DNA of 64,000 nt from the NCBI RefSeq assembly GCF_003259675.1, contig NZ_PZJG01000003.1, forward strand, positions 62,001 through 126,000. Reading direction: 5' to 3'. Position numbers and translations under genes: made by a program. Below the pieces are notes generated by a model, which was given only the letters and a program-made list of their open reading frames with translations, made no database searches and was not told the DNA's origin. This stretch comes from Macrococcoides bohemicum. GTDB lineage: Bacteria > Bacillota > Bacilli > Staphylococcales > Staphylococcaceae. Position 1 is the stretch's first letter; the number at the start of each line of letters is the position of its first letter. Positions 43,793 through 53,100 of the stretch are shown here, piece by piece.

Positions 43793-45671
43793 ATCACTAT
43801 TCAAAAATTTATCTCGCAACATTATGTTTTTAACTGTGATTAATATCATCTGCACGTTTATTTTAGTGCCGTTCTCCTATTTTATGATGGATGTAGAAGG
43901 TACGAATAATATTAGTAAGTATATTATAGGCTCATTAAATACAGCAGGCATTTATTTCTTCGGCACAATGCTCTATGCAGGCTTATGCGGAATTTTCATC
44001 ACCTATTTTTTAAAGGGACAAGCTGCATCTGATTTTATTCATAGTTTGCCGATTAAACGCCATCGAATTTTAAATACAGTATACGTGACGTACTTTACGC
44101 ATGTATTCTTCAATTTATTGATAAATGGTATTATCACATTATTATGTGGCATTAAATTTTATGGGATTAATATAGAGAAAGTACTTATATGGATGCTATT
44201 AAGCTTATTGATTCATTTGTTTATCTTTAGTCTGACTGTATTATTAAGCTTATTGATAAATAATTATTTAAGTCATATAGTAGGGACAATTGCACTGCTT
44301 ATTTCCCCGGTAATCATGGGAACGCTAATCTATACGACACATATGGTGTTATTCAAAGGGCTTTCAGAATATCCGGAAATATTTCTAAATGATATAACGA
44401 TACCATTGAAGTTTATGGAGTATGTGGTGACCGATCGCTACAACTTTATCTATTTAGTTGTGATGTTTATTATTTCAATCGTTATGATAGCACTCTCTTA
44501 TTATGTATATATGCGACGTCAAAATGAACGTATCAATGAACCTTATGCAAATCAGTTTATCCATTTGATCATTTATTTTATTATGCTGCTTATTGCGACA
44601 CTACTTGGAGGTTTAATTTTTAGTTCTTTATTTAGTGAGACGAAGATTGTATCGTTAATTATATATATAATCGCGTTTACAGTTGCTTTCATGCTGATGG
44701 AAATGATTTCACAGAAATCTGCGCGAATCACATTTGATAAACGACTTTATATCACTTCATTTGGGATTGTAGCATTAGCTTTAATGTTAGTCATCATTTC
44801 AGGATATATGCGTGAACAATTTATACCTGATAAAAAAGAAATCTCATCTGTCGCAACAACTTTTGAAGATGCTAATCAAATGTACATGAATCAAAGTTTG
44901 CTGAACGATACGAAAGTAAGCAATCAAGCATTTATTGATAGTGTTGTCGATGCACATAAACAATTAAAGAACCCAAAAAAAGGTGTCTATAACAACGATG
45001 TAGCAGTCCGTACGATACATATTCAGTATATTATGAATAATGGTCGAGTAGTTGATAGAAATTATGAAGTCTTTGAAAAAGATTATGATAACTACATTAA
45101 GCGTGTCAATACAGAAGACAATATGAAAGCGCTAATCACTGCACTTGATCTTAGTAAGCATAAAAAAGATCAAATTTCTATTACCCATGAAGTGAATAAT
45201 GATTCATTTACGGGTGACAGCATGAATAACAAACAAAAAGAAAAGCTTATAAAAGTTCTGGAAACAAGTATTAAAGAAAGAAGTTTTAATTCAAATCTTG
45301 AAGCAGGAAGAACAAAGTATAGCATTACTTTCGATTATGAACATGTTAAATCGAATGGAATGGTTACCGAGTCTGGAAGTTATGACGTTCCGATTTCGAT
45401 ATACGATACGAAGTTAATACAATTTCTAATTGATGAGGAAATCATCTCTGAGCCGAGTGATGTAATAAAAGATGGTAACGTATATGAACTTCCTCGCAAA
45501 ACATCTTTTGAACATGTCAGAAATATTGAATCAATAAGTGATATTAAAGGTGCTAAAAAAATAGACAGAAAAGATTTTAAACGCATGGTAAACGCACAAC
45601 AGATTGATTCAAAAGGGCAACGAATCTTCGTTATTGATAGCCTGGAAAAATCATTTATATTTATGAAATAA
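43764..45671 (+). CDS. Large ABC transporter permease with extracytoplasmic C-terminal region
   Basis: 635 residues, ATG 43764 after ggagggt. Helices: two near 20-90, several to about 265, and more to about 345; the last ~285 residues (EFIPDKKEISSVATTF..) are soluble and probably outside the membrane. It has the layout of YtrC/YtrD-like permeases but is larger. Together with the ATPase it should form an exporter or an envelope-stress sensor unit. A short terminator follows. Confidence 0.82.
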   Translation: MQSKTSLWNKSLFKNLSRNIMFLTVINIICTFILVPFSYFMMDVEGTNNISKYIIGSLNTAGIYFFGTMLYAGLCGIFITYFLKGQAASDFIHSLPIKRHRILNTVYVTYFTHVFFNLLINGIITLLCGIKFYGINIEKVLIWMLLSLLIHLFIFSLTVLLSLLINNYLSHIVGTIALLISPVIMGTLIYTTHMVLFKGLSEYPEIFLNDITIPLKFMEYVVTDRYNFIYLVVMFIISIVMIALSYYVYMRRQNERINEPYANQFIHLIIYFIMLLIATLLGGLIFSSLFSETKIVSLIIYIIAFTVAFMLMEMISQKSARITFDKRLYITSFGIVALALMLVIISGYMREQFIPDKKEISSVATTFEDANQMYMNQSLLNDTKVSNQAFIDSVVDAHKQLKNPKKGVYNNDVAVRTIHIQYIMNNGRVVDRNYEVFEKDYDNYIKRVNTEDNMKALITALDLSKHKKDQISITHEVNNDSFTGDSMNNKQKEKLIKVLETSIKERSFNSNLEAGRTKYSITFDYEHVKSNGMVTESGSYDVPISIYDTKLIQFLIDEEIISEPSDVIKDGNVYELPRKTSFEHVRNIESISDIKGAKKIDRKDFKRMVNAQQIDSKGQRIFVIDSLEKSFIFMK

Positions 45672-45695
45672 GCAGGGATTTTCCCTGCTTTTTGT
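45672..45695 (+). terminator. Terminator overlapping the stop codon
   Basis: Stem agcaggga / tccctgct starting just after the TAA, then ttttt. Confidence 0.85.
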
Positions 45696-45721
45696 TATAA
45701 TTTTATATATGGAGGTGTGCT

Positions 45722-47209
45722 ATGCCGAAAAAAACGAAACAAGTAACTAAATCTAAGCCTAGAAATAAACGCAGAAAAAAGAAATTTGGTTTCAAAAAAA
45801 TTGCGCTCATCTGCTTTGGCGCATATATTGTTTGTGCGATATATGGTGCCAATAAGCCATTACCTGGTGGCGTGTCGAAATGGTTTGATTATAGTAAGAC
45901 GAATGATGCTGAAGTGTTGATTGATAATACATATGAGAAAGATAAAGTGATGCATTACGATCACGAAATCTTTAATGCTCAATTACAGGCAATTCGCGAT
46001 GCACAGGACTTTATTATTCTGGATATGTTTTTATTTAATAATGCTTATGATGGTGAAATTGAATTTCCTAAATTAACTGAACAATTAACGGATGCATTAG
46101 TTGCTAAAAAGAAGGCTCAACCGAATATTAGAATATATATGTTAACTGACCCGATCAATTCATTCTACGGCAGTTATACACCTGAGCATTATAAAAAGTT
46201 GCGCGCTAATGGTATTAACTTATACGAGACGAATTTAGTAGCACTAAGAGACTCTAATCCAGTATATTCAGGTTTCTGGCGCCCAACATTACGTTGGTTT
46301 GGTAATAATGAGAATGGATTAATTACCAATATTTTTTCTAAAGATGAACCGAATGTAACGGTTCGTGGATTTGGTAGATTGCTCAATATGAAAGCTAATC
46401 ACCGTAAAACGTTAGTAACAGAGAAGACTGCAATTATTGCTTCAAGTAACCCACATGATCCGAGTGGTCATCATCAAAATGTTGCATTAAAAGTAAGAGG
46501 TCAGATTCAGGAAGATTTAATCAATAGTGAAGTACATGCGATGAATATGAGTGGTGCAGATTTAAGAGTTGATGATTTTAAGATCAATGCACGCGCATTT
46601 AATAATGGTATGAATTATACGACAACACTAGTTACTGAAGGGAAGATTAAAGCTGCTCTGTTAGAAGAGATTGGTCGAATGAGTGATGGAGATTCTATTA
46701 AGATGGGCATGTTCTATATTGCTGATCGAGATATTGTAAAATCTTTAATTAATGCAAGTAAACGTGGTGTAGATGTGCAGTTAATTCTAGATATAAATAA
46801 AGAAGCATTCGGTAAAGAAAAACCGGGCATTCCGAATAAACCGGTTGCACACGAGTTAATTGCAAAGTCAGATGATAACATCAAGATTAAATGGGCAGTG
46901 AGTCATGGTGAACAGTATCATGCGAAATTTACATTGCTGAAAGATAACGATAAGCATGAATCGACTTTAATCTTAGGAAGTGCGAATTTAACAAGACGTA
47001 ATGTCGGTGACTTAAATCTAGAGACGGATGTTATGATTTCTGGACAATCGAACTTACCGGTATTTACTAAGATTGATCAGGATTTTGATGCGAAATGGGA
47101 TAATACTTATGCGCATGTAACAGATCATTATGATGTAAAGAAGGATCCTTCATTCTTGAAATCAGTAATATATCGTATTCAGGAATTTAGTGGATTATCA
47201 AGTTTTTAA
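45722..47209 (+). CDS. Phospholipase D-superfamily protein, cardiolipin synthase-like
   Basis: 495 residues, ATG 45722 after tggaggtg. A very basic N-terminus (about 1-22, many Lys/Arg) precedes one membrane helix (about 24-42). Two PLD motifs follow: ANHRKTLVTEK..ASSN near 223-241, with Glu at the usual Asp position, and YHAKFTLLKD..LGSANLT near 399-425. Enzymes of this type transfer phosphatidyl groups. It is not a standard Cls (one N-terminal helix instead of two). Substrate unknown. Followed by a three-copy hairpin array. Confidence 0.8.
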   Translation: MPKKTKQVTKSKPRNKRRKKKFGFKKIALICFGAYIVCAIYGANKPLPGGVSKWFDYSKTNDAEVLIDNTYEKDKVMHYDHEIFNAQLQAIRDAQDFIILDMFLFNNAYDGEIEFPKLTEQLTDALVAKKKAQPNIRIYMLTDPINSFYGSYTPEHYKKLRANGINLYETNLVALRDSNPVYSGFWRPTLRWFGNNENGLITNIFSKDEPNVTVRGFGRLLNMKANHRKTLVTEKTAIIASSNPHDPSGHHQNVALKVRGQIQEDLINSEVHAMNMSGADLRVDDFKINARAFNNGMNYTTTLVTEGKIKAALLEEIGRMSDGDSIKMGMFYIADRDIVKSLINASKRGVDVQLILDINKEAFGKEKPGIPNKPVAHELIAKSDDNIKIKWAVSHGEQYHAKFTLLKDNDKHESTLILGSANLTRRNVGDLNLETDVMISGQSNLPVFTKIDQDFDAKWDNTYAHVTDHYDVKKDPSFLKSVIYRIQEFSGLSSF

Positions 47210-47221
47210 AAATGGTATTTG

Positions 47222-47372
47222 ATGGCCGACAAACTGGATTTATCGGCCAAAAATCCACAAAATTATAGGGAAATCGAGACTGATGGCCGACAAACAGTAT
47301 TTATCGGCCAAGAATCCACAAAATTAGAGGGAAAATGAAAATGATGGCCGACAAACTGGATTTATCGGCCAA
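47222..47372. repeat. Three-copy hairpin array, TCGGCC family, 61-bp period
   Basis: Hairpins tggccgacaaa..tttatcggcca with cores at 47224, 47285 and 47346, each 61 bases apart; one internal C-A mismatch per stem in all copies. Loops ctgga or cagta. Spacers begin aatccacaaaatta. A perfect single copy of the family is at 4256-4292. Confidence 0.85.
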
Positions 47373-47410
47373 AAAAATCCCCATTTCAAACTTTTTTTAA
47401 AAAAATGTTG

Positions 47411-47439
47411 TTGACAGATAATTTGATTCACTGTAACAT
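47411..47439 (+). promoter_or_regulatory. Promoter of the metNIQ leader
   Basis: Consensus -35 TTGACA (47411-47416), 17-base spacer, -10 TAACAT (47434-47439) preceded by TG. It lies 24 bases before the riboswitch. Confidence 0.7.
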
Positions 47440-47462
47440 GTAAAACAAATTAATAATTATTT

Positions 47463-47612
47463 TATCAAGAGAGACAGAGGGATATGGCCCGATGAAGTCT
47501 CAGCAGCGGACTCTAATTTAGAGCACTGTGCTAATTCCATCAAGCTCACGCTTGGCAGATAAATTCGGACGTATAACGTGCATTTAGCTACCAGCTGAGT
47601 GCACGTTTTTTA
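47463..47612 (+). ncRNA. SAM-I (S-box) riboswitch with terminator
   Basis: S-box conserved blocks in order: tatcaagaga, agagggatatggcccgatga, agtctcagcagcgga, gcactgtgctaattcca and caagctcacgcttggcagat. An expression platform follows: aacgtgc..(47575) / gcacgtt then T run (to 47612), ending just before the metN ribosome site. When SAM is plentiful, transcription of metNIQ stops here. All the canonical elements are present. Confidence 0.95.
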
Positions 47613-47629
47613 TTTTGGGAGGAGAAAAA

Positions 47630-48652
47630 ATGGGAATCATTGAAATTGATCACGTGACTAAAACGTATCAAACAAAGAAAGGTTCGATCAATGCACTAGA
47701 TGATGTATCGCTTTCAATCGAGAAAGGTCAAATCTATGGCATTGTGGGATATTCAGGTGCTGGGAAATCAACTTTACTCAGGTTAATTAATCGACTTGAA
47801 GCGCCATCTTCTGGTCATGTATATGTTGAAGGTAGAGATATCGTTGGATTAAAGGAGAAAGATTTACGTAAACAGCGTCAAAATATTGGCATGATATTTC
47901 AGCAGTTTAATTTATTTAAAGCAAAGACAATCAGTGATAATATTCGTTATCCTTTAAAGCTAACGAAACAATATTCTAAAGCTGAAATCGAGCAGCGTGT
48001 GGACGAATTACTGGCATTTGTCGGTCTTGCTGATAAGAAAGACGATTACCCAAATCAGTTATCCGGTGGACAGAAGCAGCGTGTAGGTATTGCAAGAGCG
48101 TTAGCAACGAATCCTGATATATTACTTTGTGATGAAGCAACAAGTGCACTGGATCCTGAAACGACAGATGAAATATTAAACCTGTTAAAAGATATCAATG
48201 AAAAGCTTAATATCACGATAGTGATCATCACCCATGAGATGGAAGTTGTGAAATCAATTTGTGAAGAAGTAGCTGTAATGGAAAAGGGCAGAGTGGTTGA
48301 GAGTAACAAGGTATTTGAACTATTTACTACACCTGTTCATCCAACAACAAAGCGTTTTGTGCATAGTGTACTGAATGATGACATCCCTAAAGATATTAAT
48401 GTTACGAATCGTAAACTATATCGATTTATCTTTAATCATGAACAAATTCTTGAGCCGGTATTGAGTAAGATTGGTAGAGCAAATCATGTTGATTTTAATA
48501 TTTTGTATGGCGGTATCACCGAGTTAACTGATAGATTATTTGGTAATTTATTAATCGAAGCAGTTGGTGATGTTCAAAATATTCAAAGTGCCTTATCAGA
48601 AATAACACAGCACGGCATAGAAGTAAGGGAGGTAGAAGGATTTGAAAACTGA
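47630..48652 (+). CDS. metN: Methionine ABC transporter, ATP-binding protein
   Basis: 340 residues from ATG 47630 behind gggaggag; a TTG at 47615 precedes that site. Walker A GYSGAGKST (about 38-46), Q-loop FQQFNLF, signature LSGGQKQR (about 142-149), Walker B ILLCDEATSALDP (about 162-174), and a C-terminal NIL (ACT-like) domain (about 265-340) that senses methionine. Under SAM riboswitch control. Overlaps metI by 11 bases. Confidence 0.95.
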   Translation: MGIIEIDHVTKTYQTKKGSINALDDVSLSIEKGQIYGIVGYSGAGKSTLLRLINRLEAPSSGHVYVEGRDIVGLKEKDLRKQRQNIGMIFQQFNLFKAKTISDNIRYPLKLTKQYSKAEIEQRVDELLAFVGLADKKDDYPNQLSGGQKQRVGIARALATNPDILLCDEATSALDPETTDEILNLLKDINEKLNITIVIITHEMEVVKSICEEVAVMEKGRVVESNKVFELFTTPVHPTTKRFVHSVLNDDIPKDINVTNRKLYRFIFNHEQILEPVLSKIGRANHVDFNILYGGITELTDRLFGNLLIEAVGDVQNIQSALSEITQHGIEVREVEGFEN

Positions 48653-49307
48653 TTTAAGTACATTCTGGCCAGTAATATTAGAGCACACGATCAGCACACT
48701 CATCATGGTAGCAATAACACTAGTTCTTGCTACGCTGATTGGTTTACCGTTAGGCATACTGCTCTATGCAACTGGCAAAGGTAATATTTTAGAAAATAAG
48801 GTGTTAAATACAATTTTGAACGCAATCATCAATACAATTCGACCGATTCCGTTCATTATTTTCCTCGTAGCACTGATTCCGATTACTAGATTTTTAGTAG
48901 GTACATCTATCGGGATATGGGCAGCGATATTTCCGATGACGTTAGCTGCATCATTATCTATTGCGCGTGTTGTGGAAAACAATATCGTTTCAGTAGATCG
49001 TGGTGTAATTGAAGCAGCGCAGTCTATGGGTTCAAGTAAGTTTGATATTTTATTTAAAGTATTAATTCCGGAAGCAGCAGGAGCCCTCATTTTAGGGTTA
49101 ACCTTTACTACCGTATCACTCATCGAGTTCTCTGCAGTAGCAGGTCTTGTTGGTGCTGGTGGCATAGGGTATCTCGCTTTTACATATGGCTATCAGCGCT
49201 TTGACGTTGTAGTCATGTTTATTACAGTGCTTATATTAATTGTTTTAGTTCAGATCACACAATTTATCGGTAACAAAGTAGCAAGCATATATACAAGTCG
49301 TTTATAA
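48642..49307 (+). CDS. metI: Methionine ABC transporter, permease
   Basis: 221 residues from TTG 48642, with ggaggt in the end of metN. Five helices. The EAA loop is visible as DRGVIEAAQSMGSSKFDILFKVLIPEAAGALILG (about 122-155). Takes methionine from MetQ across the membrane. Confidence 0.95.
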   Translation: MKTDLSTFWPVILEHTISTLIMVAITLVLATLIGLPLGILLYATGKGNILENKVLNTILNAIINTIRPIPFIIFLVALIPITRFLVGTSIGIWAAIFPMTLAASLSIARVVENNIVSVDRGVIEAAQSMGSSKFDILFKVLIPEAAGALILGLTFTTVSLIEFSAVAGLVGAGGIGYLAFTYGYQRFDVVVMFITVLILIVLVQITQFIGNKVASIYTSRL

Positions 49308-49324
49308 AAAAGGAGAATGAAAAG

Positions 49325-50164
49325 ATGAAAAAGTTATTCGTTTTATTTTTAAGTTTAATCGTAGTTCTAGCAGCATGTGGTAGTAAAGAAGATGAAAAGA
49401 CAGTTAAGATTGGTGTAACTGGCGTGGACTCTAAAGTCTGGGATGTTGTTAAGAAAGAAGCAGAGAAGGATGGCATAAAAATTGAATTTGTTGAATTCCA
49501 GGATTACACAGCACCTAACAATGCGCTTGCTGAAGGTGAAATTGATTTAAATGCGTTCCAGCATTTCGCTTTCTTAGATCAGTTTAAAAAAGACCATAAA
49601 TTAAAATTATCTGTAGTAGGTACAACAGTATTTGCACCACTTGGCGCATATACTAAAAAGATTCAAGACATTAAAGATGTGAAAAAAGGCGATACAATTG
49701 CAATTCCTAATGACGTTACTAACCAGGCGCGTGCATTAAAGTTATTAGAACAAGCTGGATTGTTAAAGCTATCTAGTGACTTCGGTCTATTTGGTGGACC
49801 AGACAAAATTGAAGAAAACAAACTTGATCTAAAAATCAAACCGATTGATGCGCAGCAAACACCACGTGTATTAGAAGATGTAGCAGTTTCTATCATTAAT
49901 AATGGTGTAGCAGCGCGTGCTGGACTAAATCCAAAAGATGATCCGATTTATCTGGAAGATGCGGATAATAAAGATGTCGCACCATACATTAATGTTATTG
50001 CAGCGAAAACAGAAGATAAAGATAACAAAACATATAAGAAAATCGTTGAATTATATCACTCTGATTTAGCTAAAGATGCTTTAAAGGAAGATACGAAAGA
50101 CGGTGAAATTGCGAAAAACTTATCACAAGATGAAATCAATAAGATTGAAGAGGGTTTGAAATAG
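49325..50164 (+). CDS. metQ: Methionine-binding lipoprotein
   Basis: 279 residues behind aaaggag. Lipobox LAAC (Cys about residue 18). NlpA/MetQ domain: VKIGVTGVDSKVWDVVKKEA, FQDYTAPNNALAEGEIDLNAFQHFAFLDQF, LGAYTKKI, IPNDVTNQARALKLLEQAGLL. Substrate-binding partner of MetNI, bound to the outer leaflet. Last gene of the operon. Confidence 0.95.
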   Translation: MKKLFVLFLSLIVVLAACGSKEDEKTVKIGVTGVDSKVWDVVKKEAEKDGIKIEFVEFQDYTAPNNALAEGEIDLNAFQHFAFLDQFKKDHKLKLSVVGTTVFAPLGAYTKKIQDIKDVKKGDTIAIPNDVTNQARALKLLEQAGLLKLSSDFGLFGGPDKIEENKLDLKIKPIDAQQTPRVLEDVAVSIINNGVAARAGLNPKDDPIYLEDADNKDVAPYINVIAAKTEDKDNKTYKKIVELYHSDLAKDALKEDTKDGEIAKNLSQDEINKIEEGLK

Positions 50165-50246
50165 ATAGATTGCTCCTCGGCAATTAATGTTCACTTAGTG
50201 AGACTCTAGGTGAACAACCCCCTTTAACGCCATACCCATCCCAAAT

Positions 50247-50278
50247 AAACCCCCTTATTCAGCTGGATAAGGGGGTTT
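50247..50278. terminator. Bidirectional terminator
   Basis: Stem aaacccccttat (50247-50258) / ataagggggttt (50267-50278). A weaker hairpin gttcact..aggtgaac precedes it (about 50189-50215). Ends metQ and the convergent glucosaminidase gene. Confidence 0.85.
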
Positions 50279-50298
50279 GTGATATTATCGTTTAAATA

Positions 50299-51672
50299 TT
50301 ATTGTTGCTTTGCATAATGTACGAAATTGAATTTCCCACTTGAAATGCCTAACTTTTGATAATAGGCATGCATGTAGTTTGCATTTGCGCGTGCCCATAA
50401 TATATCAGTAGCATATTGACTGTCTCCTGGTGCAAATGGATTCCAGCGCATAGCATATAGTGTATTTTGATTTTCAGAAACAAATCCTTTTGAAATAAAT
50501 TTAGCACCGCCGATAATCGCTTCATTTGGTGTATCCCAACCAACGTTTGCTGCATATTTCGCACCATATTTTACTGCATCTTTATCATATGCTCCAACAC
50601 CATACATATTATAGAAACGTTTGTTCTTATCTTCACCATTAACTTTAACACCTTTAGCTAATGTACTTGTACCTTCAGCTGTTTCTAAAAAGGCATGACT
50701 GATTAAATAAATTTCATTAATATTATACTTTAAGCTAGCTTGTCTAAAGGCTTCACCATGTCCTTCTAAAATACCTTTTCCTTGTAATAAAATATTAAGC
50801 TGCTCTGCAGTGAGGTTTTGTGGTTCGTTTAGTACAAGAAATTGATACTTTTGTACAGAATCAGTCATAGCTTCTTCTGGATTCATCGCATCTAGTATAT
50901 CTTTACGATGTGCATTCTTCCATTTGATACCGTTAGAGCTTTGAGGTTTTGGATGTAGTGACATCTGAATTTTTAAAGCATCTTTAATTGAGATTGGTAA
51001 TTCGATATGGTTGATGCCTTCTCCTACAGGTCTTGGTTGAGCAGTGATATCTACTATTGTTTCATTTGGTTCAGCATCGATTGCTTTTTTATCTTCAGGT
51101 TTAACTTGAGGTTTAGCATTCTGCTGGATAGGATTACGCTTCACGGGCTTTCGGCCAACATCATTCGTAATATTAATCCAACCCTTCATACCAGTCGGTA
51201 ATGTTCCGTATATATATGTTGAAGCGTTAACACGTAAGGTCTTTTCTACATTAATCACTTCATTCTTATTGATTCTATCAATCACTTGTCTTGAACTGCC
51301 GTTTGGCACTTCAAATAGTTTTGTAGAAGCGGCTTTAATCGTATATGTTTTCATTTTTGTAGGAACTATTTTCGTTGAATTGATTTTAAGATCGCTTGCT
51401 TTCACATAACCGATCGCATTGTTAATATCATCTGTAGTCTGAACGCGATAATATTTCTCACCGTTAATCGTATGTTGATCGTTAATATATAGCGTGTATT
51501 GTGCGAAATCACCCGCTACTTTTTTTGACATCGCTGTTTTATTTGTAATGATGATCGCATTTTCGTCTTTAATCTTACCGACTTTAAGACTATCAGCCTT
51601 AGCAATGTGAGGCTGTGCAAAAAGTGAAGCAATCGCTAATGCTCCAATTGTAAGTGATTGATATAACTTCAT
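50299..51672 (-). CDS. Secreted N-acetylglucosaminidase with SH3/GW-like domains
   Basis: 457 residues, start ATG 51672. Signal peptide about 1-26 (cleaved after AKA). Residues about 27-190 hold two SH3_8/GW-like modules (YTLYINDQHTINGEKYYRVQT, and STYIYGTLPTGMKGWINI), which bind teichoic acids in Atl-type autolysins. The glucosaminidase domain (about 300-450) has the catalytic Glu in ISHAFLETAEGTS, followed by YNMYGVGA and WDTPNEAIIGGAKFI. It cuts the glycan strand during wall growth or separation. Like the C-terminal half of Atl but a separate smaller protein. Confidence 0.88.
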   Translation of the reverse strand: MKLYQSLTIGALAIASLFAQPHIAKADSLKVGKIKDENAIIITNKTAMSKKVAGDFAQYTLYINDQHTINGEKYYRVQTTDDINNAIGYVKASDLKINSTKIVPTKMKTYTIKAASTKLFEVPNGSSRQVIDRINKNEVINVEKTLRVNASTYIYGTLPTGMKGWINITNDVGRKPVKRNPIQQNAKPQVKPEDKKAIDAEPNETIVDITAQPRPVGEGINHIELPISIKDALKIQMSLHPKPQSSNGIKWKNAHRKDILDAMNPEEAMTDSVQKYQFLVLNEPQNLTAEQLNILLQGKGILEGHGEAFRQASLKYNINEIYLISHAFLETAEGTSTLAKGVKVNGEDKNKRFYNMYGVGAYDKDAVKYGAKYAANVGWDTPNEAIIGGAKFISKGFVSENQNTLYAMRWNPFAPGDSQYATDILWARANANYMHAYYQKLGISSGKFNFVHYAKQQ

Positions 51673-51747
51673 TGTGTGCCTCCATTTATTTAATATCTAT
51701 ATTATTATACTCGATATTTGTCGCGAGTGAAATAAAACACTTTTAAT

Positions 51748-52293
51748 TTAGCGGTTAATTTTGAGAATATTATTATAAATAATCTTACTGATAACTTCAG
51801 GAGATTCCGTACAGTCATTTTGCAGCCAGAAGTATAAAATACCAAATTGTCCACCGATTGTATAACTGACGAAATAGTCAGGGTAGTTTAATGAAATTGT
51901 ATTATTTAATACATTTAAATAATTTTCTCTCCAGCTACTTAATAATTTTTGTGTGAAGTTTTGAGCGGGATGAAGTGTAAGTAAGATTTTAAAGAATTGC
52001 TTATTTTCGAATATATACTGAAATGTTTCTTTTAAATATTTTTCGACAGATGGTCGTTTGTCTTCTTCATCTTTTAGATTATTTAGGTTATCAATCATGA
52101 ATTGTTCAATATTATGGATATGAAAATCAATCATACCGTCTAGCAAAGCATATTTATCTTCAAAATAAGCATAGAATGTTGAACGATTAATATTGCTTTC
52201 TTCACAAATCATTTTTATTGTAATATTTCTATATCGATGGTGTTCCATCAATTGAAGAAATGAATTTTCTATTAAAGTTTTTTTATCTGTCAT
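51748..52293 (-). CDS. TetR-family repressor of the adjacent efflux pump
   Basis: 181 residues from the ATG at 52293 (a longer frame adds 12 residues without a ribosome site). HTH: ITIKMICEESNINRSTFYAYFEDKYALL (about 25-52). C-terminal ligand domain of the type found with DHA2 pumps. Divergent from the emrA/emrB pair with an inverted repeat in between. Confidence 0.88.
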   Translation of the reverse strand: MTDKKTLIENSFLQLMEHHRYRNITIKMICEESNINRSTFYAYFEDKYALLDGMIDFHIHNIEQFMIDNLNNLKDEEDKRPSVEKYLKETFQYIFENKQFFKILLTLHPAQNFTQKLLSSWRENYLNVLNNTISLNYPDYFVSYTIGGQFGILYFWLQNDCTESPEVISKIIYNNILKINR

Positions 52294-52349
52294 TGTTTCA
52301 CTCTTTCTATTAGATGATAGCGTTACCAATACTTAATTGTAATCAAAAT

Positions 52350-52402
52350 CCAACAATTAAACAAATATTGTTGGTTGAATGCAAGTTGAATCTGACTATA
52401 AT
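52350..52402 (+). promoter_or_regulatory. Efflux pump promoter and TetR-type operator
   Basis: Inverted repeat ccaacaat (52350-52357) / attgttgg (52367-52374) with a 9-base gap, next to -35 TTGAAT (52375-52380), a 16-base spacer, and -10 TATAAT (52397-52402). A protein there would block both promoters. Confidence 0.7.
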
Positions 52403-52437
52403 AATGGTTATGCTAAAAAAATAAGGAGGAAATTATA

Positions 52438-53088
52438 ATGAGAAAACTTGTATTAATTAATATTTTAACTTTAATCATTCTTGTTGCAGGAGGATTTGCG
52501 GCTTTTCATTTTTATAATGAAGCAACAAACTATGTAAAAACAGACAATGCTAAAGTGGATGGTACACAATTAGTAATTGCTAGTCCGACAGCAGGTAAAT
52601 TAACAGCATTAGACAAAACTGTAGGAGACAAAATTTCTAAAGATGACAAAATCGGTACTGTTGTAGGCATGGGTCAAGACGGAAAGCCATCAAAAACTGA
52701 TATCACTATGCCTCAGGACGGAACAATCGTTAAAACGCAAGCCACTGAAAATGGGTTTGTAGGAGCAGGTACACCGATTGCTTACGCATATGACTTAAAT
52801 GATTTATATGTAACAGCAAATATTAAAGAGACACAAATCGATGGTATTAAAGTTGGTCAAGACGTAGATGTTTATGTAGATGGTTACAAAGATACAGATT
52901 TAACAGGTCAAGTAAAAGAAATTGGTTTAGCAACAGCATCAAGTTTTTCTATGTTGCCTTCTTCAAATGGTAATGCCAACTATACAAAAGTAACACAAGT
53001 AGTCCCTGTAAAAATTGAATTAGATAAAGATAAATCATTAGACATTATTCCAGGAATGAATGTAACTGTACGCATTCATAAAAACTAG
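52438..53088 (+). CDS. EmrA/HlyD-type membrane fusion protein
   Basis: 216 residues, ATG 52438 after aaggagg. One N-terminal helix (about 5-24), then biotinyl-lipoyl-like halves split as VKTDNAKVDGTQLVIASPTAGKL and ITMPQDGTIVKTQATENGFVGAGTPIAYAYD, then a beta-barrel region ending PGMNVTVRIHKN. The coiled-coil hairpin of Gram-negative EmrA is almost absent, as expected without an outer membrane. Partner of the MFS gene 12 bases downstream. Confidence 0.87.
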   Translation: MRKLVLINILTLIILVAGGFAAFHFYNEATNYVKTDNAKVDGTQLVIASPTAGKLTALDKTVGDKISKDDKIGTVVGMGQDGKPSKTDITMPQDGTIVKTQATENGFVGAGTPIAYAYDLNDLYVTANIKETQIDGIKVGQDVDVYVDGYKDTDLTGQVKEIGLATASSFSMLPSSNGNANYTKVTQVVPVKIELDKDKSLDIIPGMNVTVRIHKN

Positions 53089-53100
53089 GGAGGTTTTTGT

